NCBI GenBank assembly: GCA_018902385.1 | Contig: JABSSW010000040.1 | Location: forward strand, 62,001 to 126,000 | Origin: Physcia stellaris | Taxonomy: Eukaryota; Ascomycota; Lecanoromycetes; Caliciales; Physciaceae | Reading direction: 5' to 3' | DNA length: 64,000 nucleotides | Shown: positions 23,753 to 37,392 of the stretch, piece by piece | Layout: every line of letters begins with the position of its first letter | Position numbering within the stretch: the stretch's first letter is position 1 | The notes under the pieces: model-generated | What the model saw: only the letters and a program-made list of their open reading frames with translations | The model's database searches: none | Told to the model about the DNA's origin: nothing | Position numbers and translations under genes: made by a program

Positions 23753-24479
23753 TATCCAGAATGGCCAATATCAGGGCAAATCTATCCTGATACCCTATTG
23801 CGCTATACCCAATCGAGAACCATGATATGCTTCGAAGATATGGTCAAATGACTGCAATTTCTGCAGTTCAGACTCCATGCCTGGCATTGAGACCCCCAGT
23901 TATGGACTTCAGATTTGCGGCACTCTTTCCCGATTTAGCTAGCTCAGGGTCTACTTGGCGGCCAACCACCAAAAATGTAGTTTGTTGTTGCAGTTGATTT
24001 ACAACCTGCACATCAATCAGCAATCAAGTATAATTTCCACTTATCTAGCCAGGATTGTAGAGCAGAATGAGCGCATTCCAATGCTGCAAAAATAACAGAA
24101 ATCGGTTCATTATCGCAATAGTTCTGGGGCTTGAAAGGTCATGCTAGAAATGTGCCTGTAGAACAACTCCGCAACAACGCCTGCGAAGCAACAATGCCAT
24201 ATCCACCATAACTCAATGCGCACTCGCTCGATTTTCGATATTTTTGATTCTTTGAATAGTACTCACTTCGTGCTTCAAAACAAGCCTTCGAGTGTATGGT
24301 TTACTTACTGGGTTAAGAAGCTATTAAGGTGCGAAATCGATGAGATCGCAAGGGACCCTGATTTCGTAATCTTATCAGATTTGACCCTAACCCTAAAGTT
24401 CTCGACAAATATTTTTTAAAAAAACTTCCGGGCCTACGTTTTTTTGTTATCAGAATAAAACAACATTCGTTGATTTTAA

Positions 24480-27400
24480 ATAAATCATGAATGAACAAAC
24501 ATGAAATGATTTTCAACATGATCAATGACGAATGTTATTTTACATCAAATCATTGTGATTATGACGAAACATTTTTTTTATCGTTTCGATCGTCGATATT
24601 TCAGAAATTATTCAATTCAAACAAACAATCAAATAAAACATTTTATTTATCGTTTTTTGAGCGATTTTTCACGTCGTTTTTTTTTTTTTTTTTTGCGAAC
24701 GTTCAGAAATATCAAATATTTCAGAAACGATCAATTTCGATCTCGTTTCGATCGATTTTTTTTTGTCTTATCGTTAAAGACTGAATCGAGAAAAAGTCGT
24801 CGTTAAAAAAACTTTTGAATTTCGATTTCAAATATGTCATCGAAAAAATAAACAAAGATTATTTTTCGAATAAATTTTTCAAAAAAAAAAAAGCAAAAAA
24901 GTGAAAACAATACGCGAAACACAAAAATCGAATCTGATTAACGTTTCGATCAAAAAATTCGATTTATTCAAAAAATTTACGCGACGTTTTAGTCGAAAAT
25001 CGAAAATTACAATTTTCGAACATGAAAACGACGAGCAAAATTTCGATTTTGATATATTCATTAAATGTCGTCTTTATTGACGCGATTGCTTTTCAGTCGT
25101 TAACAGAATCTAAAAAAAAAAAAAAAAAAAAATCAAAACATTTTTCTTTGATCATGAAAAAACTAGACGAAATTATCGACAACGTCAAAAAAATTTAATC
25201 AAAATAAAGATTGATTTCGATTTGAATTTCAAAAAATTTTTAAAATCATGAAGACAATCGTCGAAAAGTTGAAACGTAAAATTTTTGAATTTTTTAAACG
25301 ATTCGAAAGCGTATTCAATTCGAAAAAATCGACAAATTGTTTTCGCATAAATTTTACGATCACAAAATCGAATTGACGAAAAATTCGAATCAATTATTTC
25401 GAAATCGAATTTATTTTTTATCGTTTAAGAAATTCGAAATTTTTCAGAAATATTTACACGATAATTTTCAAAAAGAATTTATTAATTCAAACAAAGCGTT
25501 TTATGTTTCGTTTATTTTATTCGTCGTCAAATCGAACGAACAATTTCGTTTATGTGTCGATTATCGAAAATTGAATATCATAATCAAACGTAATAATTAT
25601 TTTATTTCGTTAATCGAAAAGATTTTCGCAAAAATTATCGATTGTAAATTTTTGTTCAAATTGAATATCATATTTGTTTTCAATAAATTTCGAATGAATT
25701 CACAAAACGAAAATTTTATTATTTTTATATGTTTGTTAAACATTTACAAGTATCATGTATTGTTTTTGAATTAATCGATGATTCGATCAATTGACAACAT
25801 TACATGAACGATTTGTTGTTCGAATATATCAATCATTTCTGTCAAATGTATTTGAATGATATTTTTATTTACAACAAGATTCGAAAACAACACGAGCGAC
25901 ATTTTATTCAAATATTTCAAAAATTAAAAAAAGTCAAATTTCAAATCGATATCAAGAAATACGAATTTTTTCAAACGAAAGTTTTTTTTTTTTCGACGTC
26001 ATATTATCAACAAAAAATTTGCGCATGAATTCAAAGAAAATGCAAAACATTGTCAATTGAATTCGTTTCATTTGTCATCAAAAAAAGTGCAAACGTTTGT
26101 AAATTTTTGCAATTTCTATCGACGTTTTATCAAAGCATTTTCGAAATTCGTCAAATTTTTAATTCGAATGATCAAAAAAAAAATTGATTTCGAATGAATC
26201 GATTTGATCAATGAAACGTTCGAAATTTTGAAAAAACAAATGATTGAAATTTTAATTTTTCGACATTACGATCGTAATCGTAAAACGATTTTGAAAATCG
26301 ATTTTTCGAATTGATGTTTAAATGAAATTTTTTTTTAATACGACGACGACGAAATTTTTCATTCGATAATTTTTTTCAACAAAAAAATGATTTTTGTCGA
26401 ATGCAATTACGAAATATATAACAAAAAATTTCTAATCATTATTCGATATTTAAAATATTGAAAATTCGAATTCGAAAATATCGACGAATTCGTCGAAATT
26501 TACATCGATCACAAAAATTTGAAAATTTTTATGACAAACAAAAAATTCACTTTTCGTCAAATGCGTTGAATCGAAATTTTGATTGATTACAACATCAAAA
26601 TTCAATATCAATTCGACGTCAAAAATGTTAAAATTGATGTTTTGACTCGAATGTTTGAATTTCGTTCAACGAAAAACGACGAGAAAAAGTTTTATAAAAA
26701 GCAAATTTTGTTTTCTTTTTTTCGATTACAATTATGTTCAATAAACGCGATGAATGATTTGTACGAACGTGTCATGCAAATCAATCGCGAAAACGAAAAT
26801 TGTATTAATCATCGTCAAATTTTGATCGATGATCAAATCATTAACGAAAAAATAAATTTGCGAAATTGTTCGAATCGAAATGAAATTCTATTTAAAAACG
26901 AAAATTTTTGAATATCAAATCGATTAAATTTTATGATTGAAATAATTCGTGACGTTCACGATCAATTTTTTTGTGCACATTCGAACATGAATCGTATTGA
27001 AAAACTCATTAAGCGTTATTATTATTGATTTAGTATGAAATTATTCATCAAACGTTATATTCGTAATTGTCACAAATGTCAGCGATCGAAATTTTCACAC
27101 GATGATCGTCACGAATTATTAACTTCATTGTCGATTTTTAATCAACGATGAGTTGATATATCGATGAATTTCATAATCGAATTGTCTGATTTCAAAAGCA
27201 ACAATGTCATTTGTATTATCATCGATCGTTTGATCAAAAAACGTCATTACGTTTCTTGCGTAATCGATGACGATAATTTGACAATTCAAATCTGTGTCAA
27301 AATATTGATACATTACGTATTTCGTATTCATGAATTATTTTTTTCATCATTTCAAATCGAGATGATCAATTCGTAAATCGCGTTTGAAAAGTTTTTTGTA

Positions 27401-28250
27401 AACGACTAAAAATCAAATGTAAATTGTTCATTGCTTTTCAATTTGAAACTGATGATCAAATCGAACGAATCAATCAGAATATCGAAATTCGATTACGTTT
27501 GTATTGCAATTATCGTCAAAACGATTGAATTGATTGAATAAACATCATGAAATTCGTTGACAACAACGATGTTTCAACAATCATCGAATTCATTTCATTT
27601 TTCATCAATAAAGAATATCATTTTCGAATGATTTTCGAATCAAATCTAAATGATTACGAGATCACAAAAAAACGTTTGCTGACTAAACAAAACGAATTCA
27701 TTGTCGAAAAAATGAATCGTATCATCGAATATGTCAAAATCAATGTTGTCGATGCAAAACAAAAAATGATTGTTCGAATCAACAAATTTCGCTTGTTTAT
27801 AAATTTTGAAATAAAAAATTATTTTTGATTAAATCGTCGTCATATAAAAACGACTCGTTCATCAAACAAACTCGATGACAAAAAATTGAATTCATACAAA
27901 ATAATCAAGAAAAGAAATTTCGTTTATGAATTGAAATTGCTCGACGACATGCACATTCATTCAGTTTTTCATTTTTGATTGTTGAAAAAAAAATTTAGAA
28001 ATTCGTTGAAAAAACAACATAACGAATTTTCAAAATCAGTTATTGCAAATGAAATGTCGAAATGAAAATTCGATAATATATTAAAATTTCGATATCATTA
28101 TCATCGATTACAATATCGTTGCAATTGATTCGAATGAAAATTTCACGATCGAACATGATATTACGTCGACGACGACGAATTTCAAAATATTCAAAACATC
28201 GTCGATGTTTTTCACGAAATTAATTCAAAAACAGCAAAATTTGTTTTGCG
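24480..28250 (+). mobile_element. Chromovirus-type Ty3/gypsy retrotransposon fossil (pol, with chromodomain-like end)
   Basis: On the plus strand, 25337-25774 shows a gypsy reverse transcriptase start (a PYDHKIEL-like lead-in and an FRLCVDYRKLN motif). The region 25804-26028 carries the catalytic-loop neighbourhood, and 26579-26700 carries an RNase H end leading to the linker. Integrase-like sequence spans about 27000-27830, and a chromodomain-like remnant lies at about 28070-28200. The domain order is that of Ty3/gypsy chromoviruses. It is a fossil with dozens of breaks. No LTR pair was identified, and the 5' limit is a guess set by the island border. It belongs to a different family from the gypsy pair at 16676 and 37393. 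Confidence 0.75.
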
Positions 28251-28539
28251 AAATGATTAAATCATGAATTTTATTGTTTACGATCGATCAAAAAATTGTC
28301 AACGAATTCGTTACAATTCATTTTCAAATTGATTTCAATAATTTTTTTTTTTGTCATTCGTTTCGTTATCATTTCGCGTTGTTTACAATCAGAATTTACG
28401 TCGCATGAAAAACTGAATCGTGTCAAAAACATTTTCAAAAATTGTCGTCAAATTTTATTGAACAATGAATAATAATGTAAAATGTCATGCAATGAAATGA
28501 ATAAACGCAAATTGTCAAAAAAATTCGAATATTTACAAA

Positions 28540-29030
28540 TTCGTCAACAAAATTCTCAATTGTTTATTAATGACACGCGAAACTATTTGTAAAATTCGTT
28601 CACGATATTTGCTTTTCAAAAAATTTAATACATGCATATTTCATTGAATGCAATGTACGAATCAAACGTCGTATATGCGATAACGTCGACGCGTTAATCG
28701 TGATAATAAAAACATTCTCGACATAATCAAATTGTTCGTTTCGTGATATCAATTTGATGTTACAAAAATTTTCAAAATTGTTGACGCGTTCAATTGTTTG
28801 TTTATTAATGTTCGTCGAAATTACTTTTGACGAATTGTATAATTAATCATTTTTCACGACATTCATTACATTCACGCTTTGTCGTATGCAATGTACACAT
28901 CAATTTTCGCATACGCGAAAATATCAAAATCTTAAACATTGTTACGATGATTTTATTAACATGATCAGATTGCTCATTTCATCGTAAATCGATTTGATGT
29001 TTTCACGATTCTTGACGAATCGATTTCGCG
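28540..29030. repeat. Two tandem diverged copies of a ~235-240 bp unit
   Basis: Landmarks of the first copy (CAATTGTTTATTAATG at 28557, TGCAATGTACGAATCAA, AATTTGATGT at 28751) recur in order in the second (CAATTGTTTG at 28791, TGCAATGTACACATCAA, GATTTGATGT at 28991), 234-240 bases later. The unit is non-coding and hypermutated. It lies just beyond the chromovirus pol, so it may be that element's 3' non-coding repeat or LTR remnant, or an independent satellite. Confidence 0.7.
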
Positions 29031-31370
29031 AACGAAATCGATTTCACAACATTTCGAATTTATTTATTCATTTTATCAATCATTCAATTCAACGTCATTC
29101 AACAACATATCTAGATCGCGCAAAACGTTCATCGTTAAAAACAAAAACATTCAGTTGATCGTTTCGAAACGAAATTGAAAAAAAACGAGAAATAATGTGA
29201 CGAGCGTACATCGAATTCAACATTTGACAAATTTAACATCGAATTAACATCGTTATTTTATCACATCGAATGTTAGAATCGAAATTCGTCTTGACGCATT
29301 CAAAAAATCAAATCTTTTACATATGTTTTTGCAAATCTCATGTATTTGCTTCTCATTTCGATATTCTCGTGTAGTTATGTAGTAATATCATATCATTGCA
29401 TAGCATTTTACATTATCGAAAATATTGCGAAATTCATCAAATCGAAATTTTCATCATCGTTCGAATTGTTATATATTTTTTTCGTTGAAATCGAAATTTA
29501 TTTTTTGATTTGATTTCTCGATGTCGATCGAATTTCGCGAAAAACATTTCGTCGATCAACTTTTTGCGTTTATCAAACGTTTTTTTTCAAACGCGTTTCA
29601 ATTTTTTATAGATTTTTATTCGAACATAAACAAACGATATTCATGAAAATATATATTTTATCGAGCAATATTGTTTTTTGAAACGATATTTGATTATAAA
29701 ATTCATGTTTTCATTTTTTAAAAATCATGTGAATCATTGTACACACGAATCACAATGTATTTGATGTTATAAATTGAAAATATTTGATCGTAATTGACAT
29801 GTGATTCAAAATTTTGCGCTCGTCGTTAAAAAACAAAACATATAATATTTTGATAATGATATCGCTGATTCATTTGCATTTGTTTTTGAATTAAAAAATT
29901 GTATTGATCAACGATTGTTACATAAAAAAAAATTTAACAACATACATATTTGAAATTATAATCAATCATTCAACTTTTTCATTGATCAATTTCGATATGA
30001 TAATTTCGATTTTTTCATTTTGAAAAAAATAATGTATTTTGACGACGTTTTTGATTTTATACATCATATTGTATCGAAATTGATTTATTTTTTTAATTAT
30101 ATGTCGATCAACGATTTATCGATTGTACGAACAAATTATCGAAAACAAAATATTGTTTTCGTTTTTGATGCGATTGATTTGTTCGCGATTCGTCAACGTA
30201 TTGACGATTCAACGTTAAAATCGTCGATGCATTTCATTCACATTTTTTTCATGAAATTGTTAAATCGTTGAATGTGATTAATATCGCATCATGAATTCAA
30301 ATTCGTAACGTTAATGTCATTGATGATGAAAATTGATATGATATATTTAAAATTGTCAAATACAATTTGATGTTTTTCGATTGAATGAAACATTTTTTTT
30401 CGTGATCTTGTGTTTTTTCACAAATAAGATGTTTTTTGTAAAGTTTCGTGTTAAAACAATATTTGATCGTTTTTTGAACGATTGCGTCGTTGATTCATGA
30501 CATCAACAAAATTTTGTGAAAAATATGTGAATATATCGTTAAAAAAAAAAACATTACTTTTGAACGACGAATTTTTATTGACGAAAATATATTTTGTACT
30601 TTTCGAAAACGTGAATGATTGTAAATATGTCAAATATTGTAATCATTCAATGTAACAATCACGAAGAATTGTTTTATCGTATGCGATATTCTCGATTTTT
30701 TTAAATTTTTCGAACGATGACGCTGTTGACTCGTGAATCGTTTTTTGTTTGACGATATTGAATTTTCGTCGTCGTCATGATGATTTTGTTACAAACACGT
30801 CAATTTCAAATTTCAAATTTTCGATTCAAAAATGTTTGACGTTTTTGAATCGTTTGTTGACATTCGTGTCGATTGTGATTGTCATGTTCACGATGAAAAG
30901 CGAAAAATAATGAAAATAAACAAAAATAAAAAAAAAACAAAATATACAAACAAATATTCATGAAAATCGATGTCGAATAACGAACGAAAACAAAATCAAC
31001 GTTAAAATGTTAAATGACGAAAAAAGAAAAAAAACGTTCAAACATGAAATCAAAACAACGACTTTAACGCGTTTCGAACGCGTTTCATTCGAATGTCAAA
31101 AAATTAATTTTATCGACGAATTATCGTCGTTTGCTCATTTCATAATTGAAATACAATTTGATTTTCAAATTGAATTGTCGTGTCGTCGAATCGATCGAAT
31201 TTCGTTTATACATATTCATCGCAATGTTGAATTTGATTCATATTGCAATCAATTTGAATTTTTATTTGAATGATGCGAATATTTTGTTTTGTTTGAAATT
31301 AAACTTGTCATTCGAAAATGCGTTCGTTTTTTTTTATCATCATTTTTTAGCATTTCATTATTTTTCATGT
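29030..31370. other. Unassigned hypermutated sequence
   Basis: About 2.3 kb of AT-rich sequence. A plus-strand frame around 29960-30271 reads fairly continuously (RIDDSTLKSSMHFIHIFF and similar), and another lies at 31007-31273. I do not recognise either. It may be part of a second DNA transposon or an accessory ORF of the neighbouring Plavaka-like element. Confidence 0.4.
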
Positions 31371-34300
31371 CACGTTTTTTTCATTTTTATCGCGTTCGCG
31401 TGCATATCATCAACTGATTGACGAGAAAATCGAAATGAGAAAATCTCGAAACGTAACGTCGTGATTGTGAAAAACGTTTGAAAACAAATTGTTGAACGAA
31501 CGTCGAATATTACGAATAATAAATACTCGAATGATCGTTTTAAATCATTGATTTCAATCAAAATCGTCATCGAAATGCGATTTTTCAATGAATTGATCAG
31601 TCGATTTGAATTGATATTTCTTTAATTGATTTTTTTTTTGAATAATGATATGTTTGTTTTCATCGAGAATTATTTGTTTGTATATGTGTCGACGACAATT
31701 AAATTTTTCGTCAAAAAATCAAAATCGTAAATGATGTTGTATTGATTTCAATTCGCGAATGAATTAACATAATAAAATTTTTTTTTCGTCGACGAATATT
31801 ACATGCGCATTGCGAATGATTTGTCGAAAATCGAAAAAACGATTTGAATTTATATTTCGCGAAATGACGATTTTTGACGAAAAAAATTGTTTTAATTCAA
31901 ACATATCGTGCGTGTCGTTCATTGCATCATTTTTTCGTCATCGATATAATTGAACAAATGCGTTCGTGTATTGTAAAAACGTTTTTTTTCGATTGCGACG
32001 TTTTATATCAAATATCGTCAAAATCATTCGAAATCGTGTTATGTTTCGATCGACATTTTTTTTCGTTTCGCAAACAACGTTGTCATTTATTGAATCGTTT
32101 TGAATTCATACGTGATTTTTTCGTGTTACATTTTTTTCACGTCAATTGAATGCACAACGAATTAAATTTTTGATTAATTTTTCGTTGTCGTTGTCATTTT
32201 TATCATTTGACATTCAACAAACGATTGAATTATGATAAACGACGTAACAAAATTCGATTCAATTTGAATTTTGCTTTCGTCGAATGACAATATTAGTTTT
32301 TTTGTAATGTCATTCATTTTTTTTCGATTTTTTCGCACGAATATCGTCAAAACATGAATGAATTTTGCAAAATCGTTATTAACACGAACAACAAAATTTT
32401 TGATCGATCGTCATGATTTTAAACAAAATTCATGTCGTTTCATGAAAACAATGTCAATATGAACGTCAAAAAAATTAAACAATTGTATTATTCGTGTTGA
32501 TTGTGTCATTTTCGATTTCAATGTTTTTTTTGTTTTGATTTGTCGTCGATTATTTTTATACATTAATAAATCAATCATGACGATCATTTTTGTTCGTCGT
32601 ATGTTATGATTCAATATTTGAATTTCATAATTTTCGTTTTTATTAATTCGAAAAAAGAATTTTTTCAACAGAAATTTATGCGCAATTTCGTCGTAACATG
32701 TATCGTAATTTTGAACATTGTCATAAAAACGAATGAATTGCTCGTAATGTGTAATTGTATGTCATTTTGAAATGTTAAAGTTATTTTTTGTCGAATTTGC
32801 GTCATCGTCGTTTTTGTTGAATTTATCGTTTGAAAACGTCGATTGTTTATATTTGACAAACACGTATTTGAATTTGTCGATGCGATATATGATTTGTTTC
32901 ATGTAATTCAAAATCGTCTCGTCATGCACGACGTATTTCGTCAACGTGACGAAATTCAAAATAATTCGAATACAATGAAACGCGTACGATGCAATGTTGC
33001 GCAATAAAAAAATAACAACAAACATCAATTGTTTCATTATAATTTTTTGTTCGTTGTCGATTCATTGTTTGATTTGATTGAATTTTTTGAATTTTTTCAA
33101 TTCGACGAAAAAAATAATCTGTTTGAATCGTTCATTTAATCGAAAAGCAAAATTTTGTTTGACATTTTTATTTGATTCACGTTTTTTTTTTTTGATCGCG
33201 AAAACAACATCGACGATCAAAAATTTAAATCATTGAATCAATTTCATGATAATATTTTTGAAACAATCGTGAAACATATTCATCAACATAATGACATGTA
33301 TATTGATCATCGAATGATTTCAAACAAAATTGTTTTTTCGATGAACGTTCATTACATTTTTGACAATATTGTCATGTTCGTTTTTGTTTCAATTCGCGAT
33401 TCGATTTTGATTTTGACGATGTATTTGTTTCGACGTGTATTCGTGCGTTTTAAAAAATCAAATTTTGATCATATGTTTTCGCTGATTCGAAAACATCTGA
33501 CATATAAAGCAATGTTGATTTTGTTTGACATCAATGATAAAACATTGTTCAAAATAATTCGTCATAATATTCGCAATAACAAAATGACAACGTCGAATGT
33601 TCGCATTTGCGCATTTGATATTGAATTTCGTTTCGATCAAAATTTCGAACGTTGTCGAAATTCGTCAATGTATGTTCAAACAATTTGTTTATCGTCAATT
33701 CACGTTTTAACATGTGTCGAAACGTCACGTGATACAATTTTGAATTAATGTTTTGCGCGAATTCAATGTCGTTATTTGTTTTTTCGATCATTGATATCAA
33801 ATTTAATAACAACAAATCAAATCGTATTTGACTTTTGCGTGTTGCGCAATTGAAATTGTCAATAATCACGTACATTAATCAAAGATTTTGATTTTTTCGA
33901 TGTGCGATCATCAACGTTTTGTTCGATGTTAACAACACGAAAATTACTGTAAATTTTTCGAATAGATTTTTTTGAATTGATCATCATCAATTTTTTGTAT
34001 GCATTTCATTGTAAATTCGTTCGTTTTTCGAATTGCATATTCGCATCGAAACGTAAATCAAATCGTTTGCAAAAATTCGATGATCGAAAAAAAAACGTAT
34101 CACGTTAATAATGTTTCGTGTGTATATGATGCATTTTATATTCGAAACATTTTTCATTTCGCTTTGAATATTTAAATGTTTCGATCGAAATGCATCGTTT
34201 GAAATGTCGTGAAAAATTTTTTTCATTTGTTTTTGTCATTTTTTTGCGTTTTTGTATGAAAAGCGCTCGAAATTCGAATTTGTGTATGAATTTCTCAAAA

Positions 34301-35300
34301 AAATATTCATTTGTTCTTTATTGATTTTGATTTTGATGAATCACTCGTTATGATCATAATTTTTTCGAAATTTGAAAAATTTGTAAATCGTGTTTTCATT
34401 GATTGAAATCAACAATTCATTGTCGATTTTATTTCGAATTTGATTTTTTTTTTCGACGACGTTATCGACGAAATTTCTCGTCAATTTCTCGATGATTTTC
34501 GTGTATGTTGTCGTAACAAACGAAAAAATTTGCGATATAATATCAAAAATAAAAAATTTGCAAATATTTTTCGTGTTGTTATTATCGTTTTGTTTTTTTT
34601 TTTCATTTTTTTGTAATGTTCTAAATCAACGTAACACGAAATTAAAATTTGATAACATTGATTTAATACGTGTGTTGAAAATTTTCGTATCGATATTTGT
34701 TCGTGTTTTTTCATAAATTTTCATTCATATTTAGATTCGATGCAACGTCATTCAAATCGATTTCAAAATCGATCAATTTTCTCAACGATGAATTTTTATA
34801 ATCATTCGATTTGTCGAATATCGATTGATTGACATTTTTTCGTGTATTTCAATGCGAAAATTCGTTTGTCAAATTTTGATATATGTCGAATTCATATTTT
34901 TTTTTCAAACGAACATCAAATTCAACGATTTTTTTTTTCATTACAATGTGAAAAGTGACGCGATAAAATCGAATGATTTTCAAATACTTTTTGCATTTGT
35001 TGCATATGATGTTAATCGACATATTGTTCGAAACAAATATGTCACGTCGCGATAAACGATTTGAATCAATTTTTTAACAAATGATTTCGCGAACGCGTAA
35101 AATCGTGTCAATTTGAAATCAATTTGAATGTTGAAAGTTTTCAACAAAATATTTTGAAACAAACAAGTTTGTTTTCGTATGTTCAACGCGTGATGTTTTA
35201 AAATTAAAATTACAACATATTGACGCGATCGAATGAATGAATGATCATGATGAAATTGAACGAAAATGAAAACAATCACGATGATTTCAAACAAAAAAAA
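31370..35300 (-). mobile_element. Plavaka-like DNA transposon relic (transposase on the minus strand)
   Basis: Four minus-strand pieces occur in the order expected of a fungal Plavaka-type (CACTA-related) transposase. The first is at about 34226-33987, with a VIRFFFDHRIFANDLIYV and RIYNEMHT motif. The second is at about 33640-33458, with an EQCFIIDVKQNQHCFICQ region. The third is at about 33037-32762, with LTKYVVHDETILNYMKQ-type helices. The fourth is at 32668-32411, with a basic C-terminal segment. The frames are interrupted by stops and frame changes, so it is non-functional. The outer limits are approximate and I found no terminal inverted repeats. The family call is from recalled motif similarity and needs a profile search. 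The sequence carries the same CpC/CpT-depleted signature as the retroelements. Confidence 0.55.
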
Positions 35301-37222
35301 TGACGAATCAAAATAACAAATATGAAATAATTATAAAAAACAAATTATTGAATGTAAAAAAAATGAAAATTGAAAATTGATAAAACAATAAAATGAAAAA
35401 CAAATTGAAATGATATTTTGATTGACAAAAATGAAAAAAAACTTGAACGTCGCATAATGTATATATATGCAAATAAAAAATCAATATTTTAATGAAGCGA
35501 ATCTGATTGAATGATTTAGCGATTAAAACTGTAAATAAACATTTTTCACGCAAAGTTATTTGAGATTTCGAATTCGAATCGCGATAATGACAACAAAAAT
35601 AAATTGAAAAATCATGATATTCAATTAAATCAATATTGATTGTAAATTTACAATCAATACAATACAAAAAAAAATTGAACGATGAGAAATTTTTCAAAAT
35701 AATTGCATTGATAATTTGAAATCATCGTTAACATGTGAAATATAACAAACAACAAACATAATTTTTTTTGTTGTTGTGACAACGTTGAAAGCAAATGTCG
35801 AACGCAACGCAAAAAAAAAAATGATTAAAATGTTGACAAAACAACGACGATTGACGATTGCACAAAAAAATGACAAAACAAAATCGTGACGAAATGATGT
35901 ACGAATCGAAAAAAAAAAAATGTTGAAAACGTCGATCGAAAAAATAAAAACGATGTAATGATATTGACGAAACGAATAAAAAAAATCGATCAAATGTTTC
36001 GACAAACTTCTTGAAATAAATTGTAAAAAAAAAAAAAACAAATCGCAAAATTGTTAATGATCAAAAAAATTAACTGAATGTATTGATGTGAAAAATCATT
36101 TATTTCGTCGTTCGAAAACGTGATCGCACGAACACAATTGAGCGTGTGTGAAATTTACGACGTGATAAAAATTCAAAAACGCATTGAAAAAAATTTCAAA
36201 ACACGTTTTGAAATTCAGATTTCGTATTTCAATTCAATCGTCACGATGTGAAAAAATATACAATCGTGTAATATCGTGAATGCAAAACAGAAATTGAAAA
36301 AAAATAAATAAATGAAAAAGATTCGTTTGATGAAAACGACGAAGAAAAATTAAACGAGCGTTCGAAATTAAGTTTTATCGATTTCGTAATATCAAATTCA
36401 CGATATGATGAAACATTTAAATTCGAACGATTACGAAAAAAATTGATATGATCAAATCAACAACAAATTTTCGATTTAATACAACAAATTCTTTATTATC
36501 GAATATGTTTCGAGATGTGAACGAGTGTTTGAGAAACGAATTTCAATTAATTTTTTTCGATTTTTCGAAATATCGATTACTGTTTAACATCAATGAATTG
36601 CGATTTTTTATCTGCAATGCGATCAAAAATGAAAAAAAAAAAATTGCGATGATATCACGACAATAATTATTAGATTTCAAATGTTTTGTTGAATTCGAAC
36701 AAAAATTCATGAAACGAAAATTTTACATGTATGTTTATTGATTGATAAAGTCGATTATTTTCAATTAACGAAAAGAAATTGTATATAATTGACATTTCAT
36801 TCACATTTGCGAAAAATATATAATCGATTTGACGATTATTTAAATAGAATATGCAAATTTTTCAATTGTTTGAAAATTCGACAATTGCTCGTTATTATTA
36901 TAATTTGATAAAATCATTTACGTAATTAAAACATTAAATATAAAATTGAATGTCAATTTCAAATACGAAAAACTCTATATCGAAACGAATAAAAATGTCG
37001 ATTTGTAACGAAAATGAATGACAATAAAAAAAATTACATGTTATTAACGTATTTCATATACATATTTCAAATTGATTTTCAAATTTGTAAATCGAAATTA
37101 TTGCAAATTGATTATTCATTTTGATTTCGACAGTCATTCGAATCGATAAAACATTAATGTTTTTAATGTAAATTTTGACGTCGAAATTGTCGCAATTAAA
37201 CTTTTCGTAATCGTCAAAATGT
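35300..37222. other. Unassigned hypermutated sequence upstream of the complete gypsy copy
   Basis: About 1.9 kb of AT-rich sequence with long A and T runs (35690-36040). One plus-strand frame at 36448-36666 (with NMFRDVNECLRNEF and a FSKYRLLFNINELRFF stretch) looks like decayed coding sequence, but I cannot place it. Confidence 0.4.
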
Positions 37223-37392
37223 TTCAAATTGATTTTTCAATAAACGAAACATTTCAAATTCGATTTTCGACAAAAATTCAGTTTTTATATTGTTTTTTCG
37301 AACATTCGCAATGTGATTTTTTCAAATTGATTTTTCAATAAACGAAACATTTCAAATTCGATTTTCGACAAAATTCGTTTTTATATTGTTTT
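37223..37392. repeat. Near-identical ~73-bp duplication, 98 bp apart, touching the 5' LTR
   Basis: A segment starting TTCAAATTGATTTTTCAATA at 37223 recurs at 37321 and runs to the LTR start at 37393. The copies differ only by two single-base length changes, although everything around them is heavily mutated. The duplication therefore probably post-dates the hypermutation. Confidence 0.85.

Larger units (their letters stand above)
21960..24420. other. Moderate-GC island within the AT-rich block
   Basis: Between about 21960 and 24420 the sequence has ordinary dinucleotide content, unlike both flanks. It holds the orphan ORF pair and minisatellite (22189-23752), then about 650 bases without a gene. 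A CCCTAACCCTAAA motif, two telomere-type repeats, sits at 24385-24397 near the right border. I could not identify terminal repeats or a target-site duplication at the borders. Confidence 0.65.
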
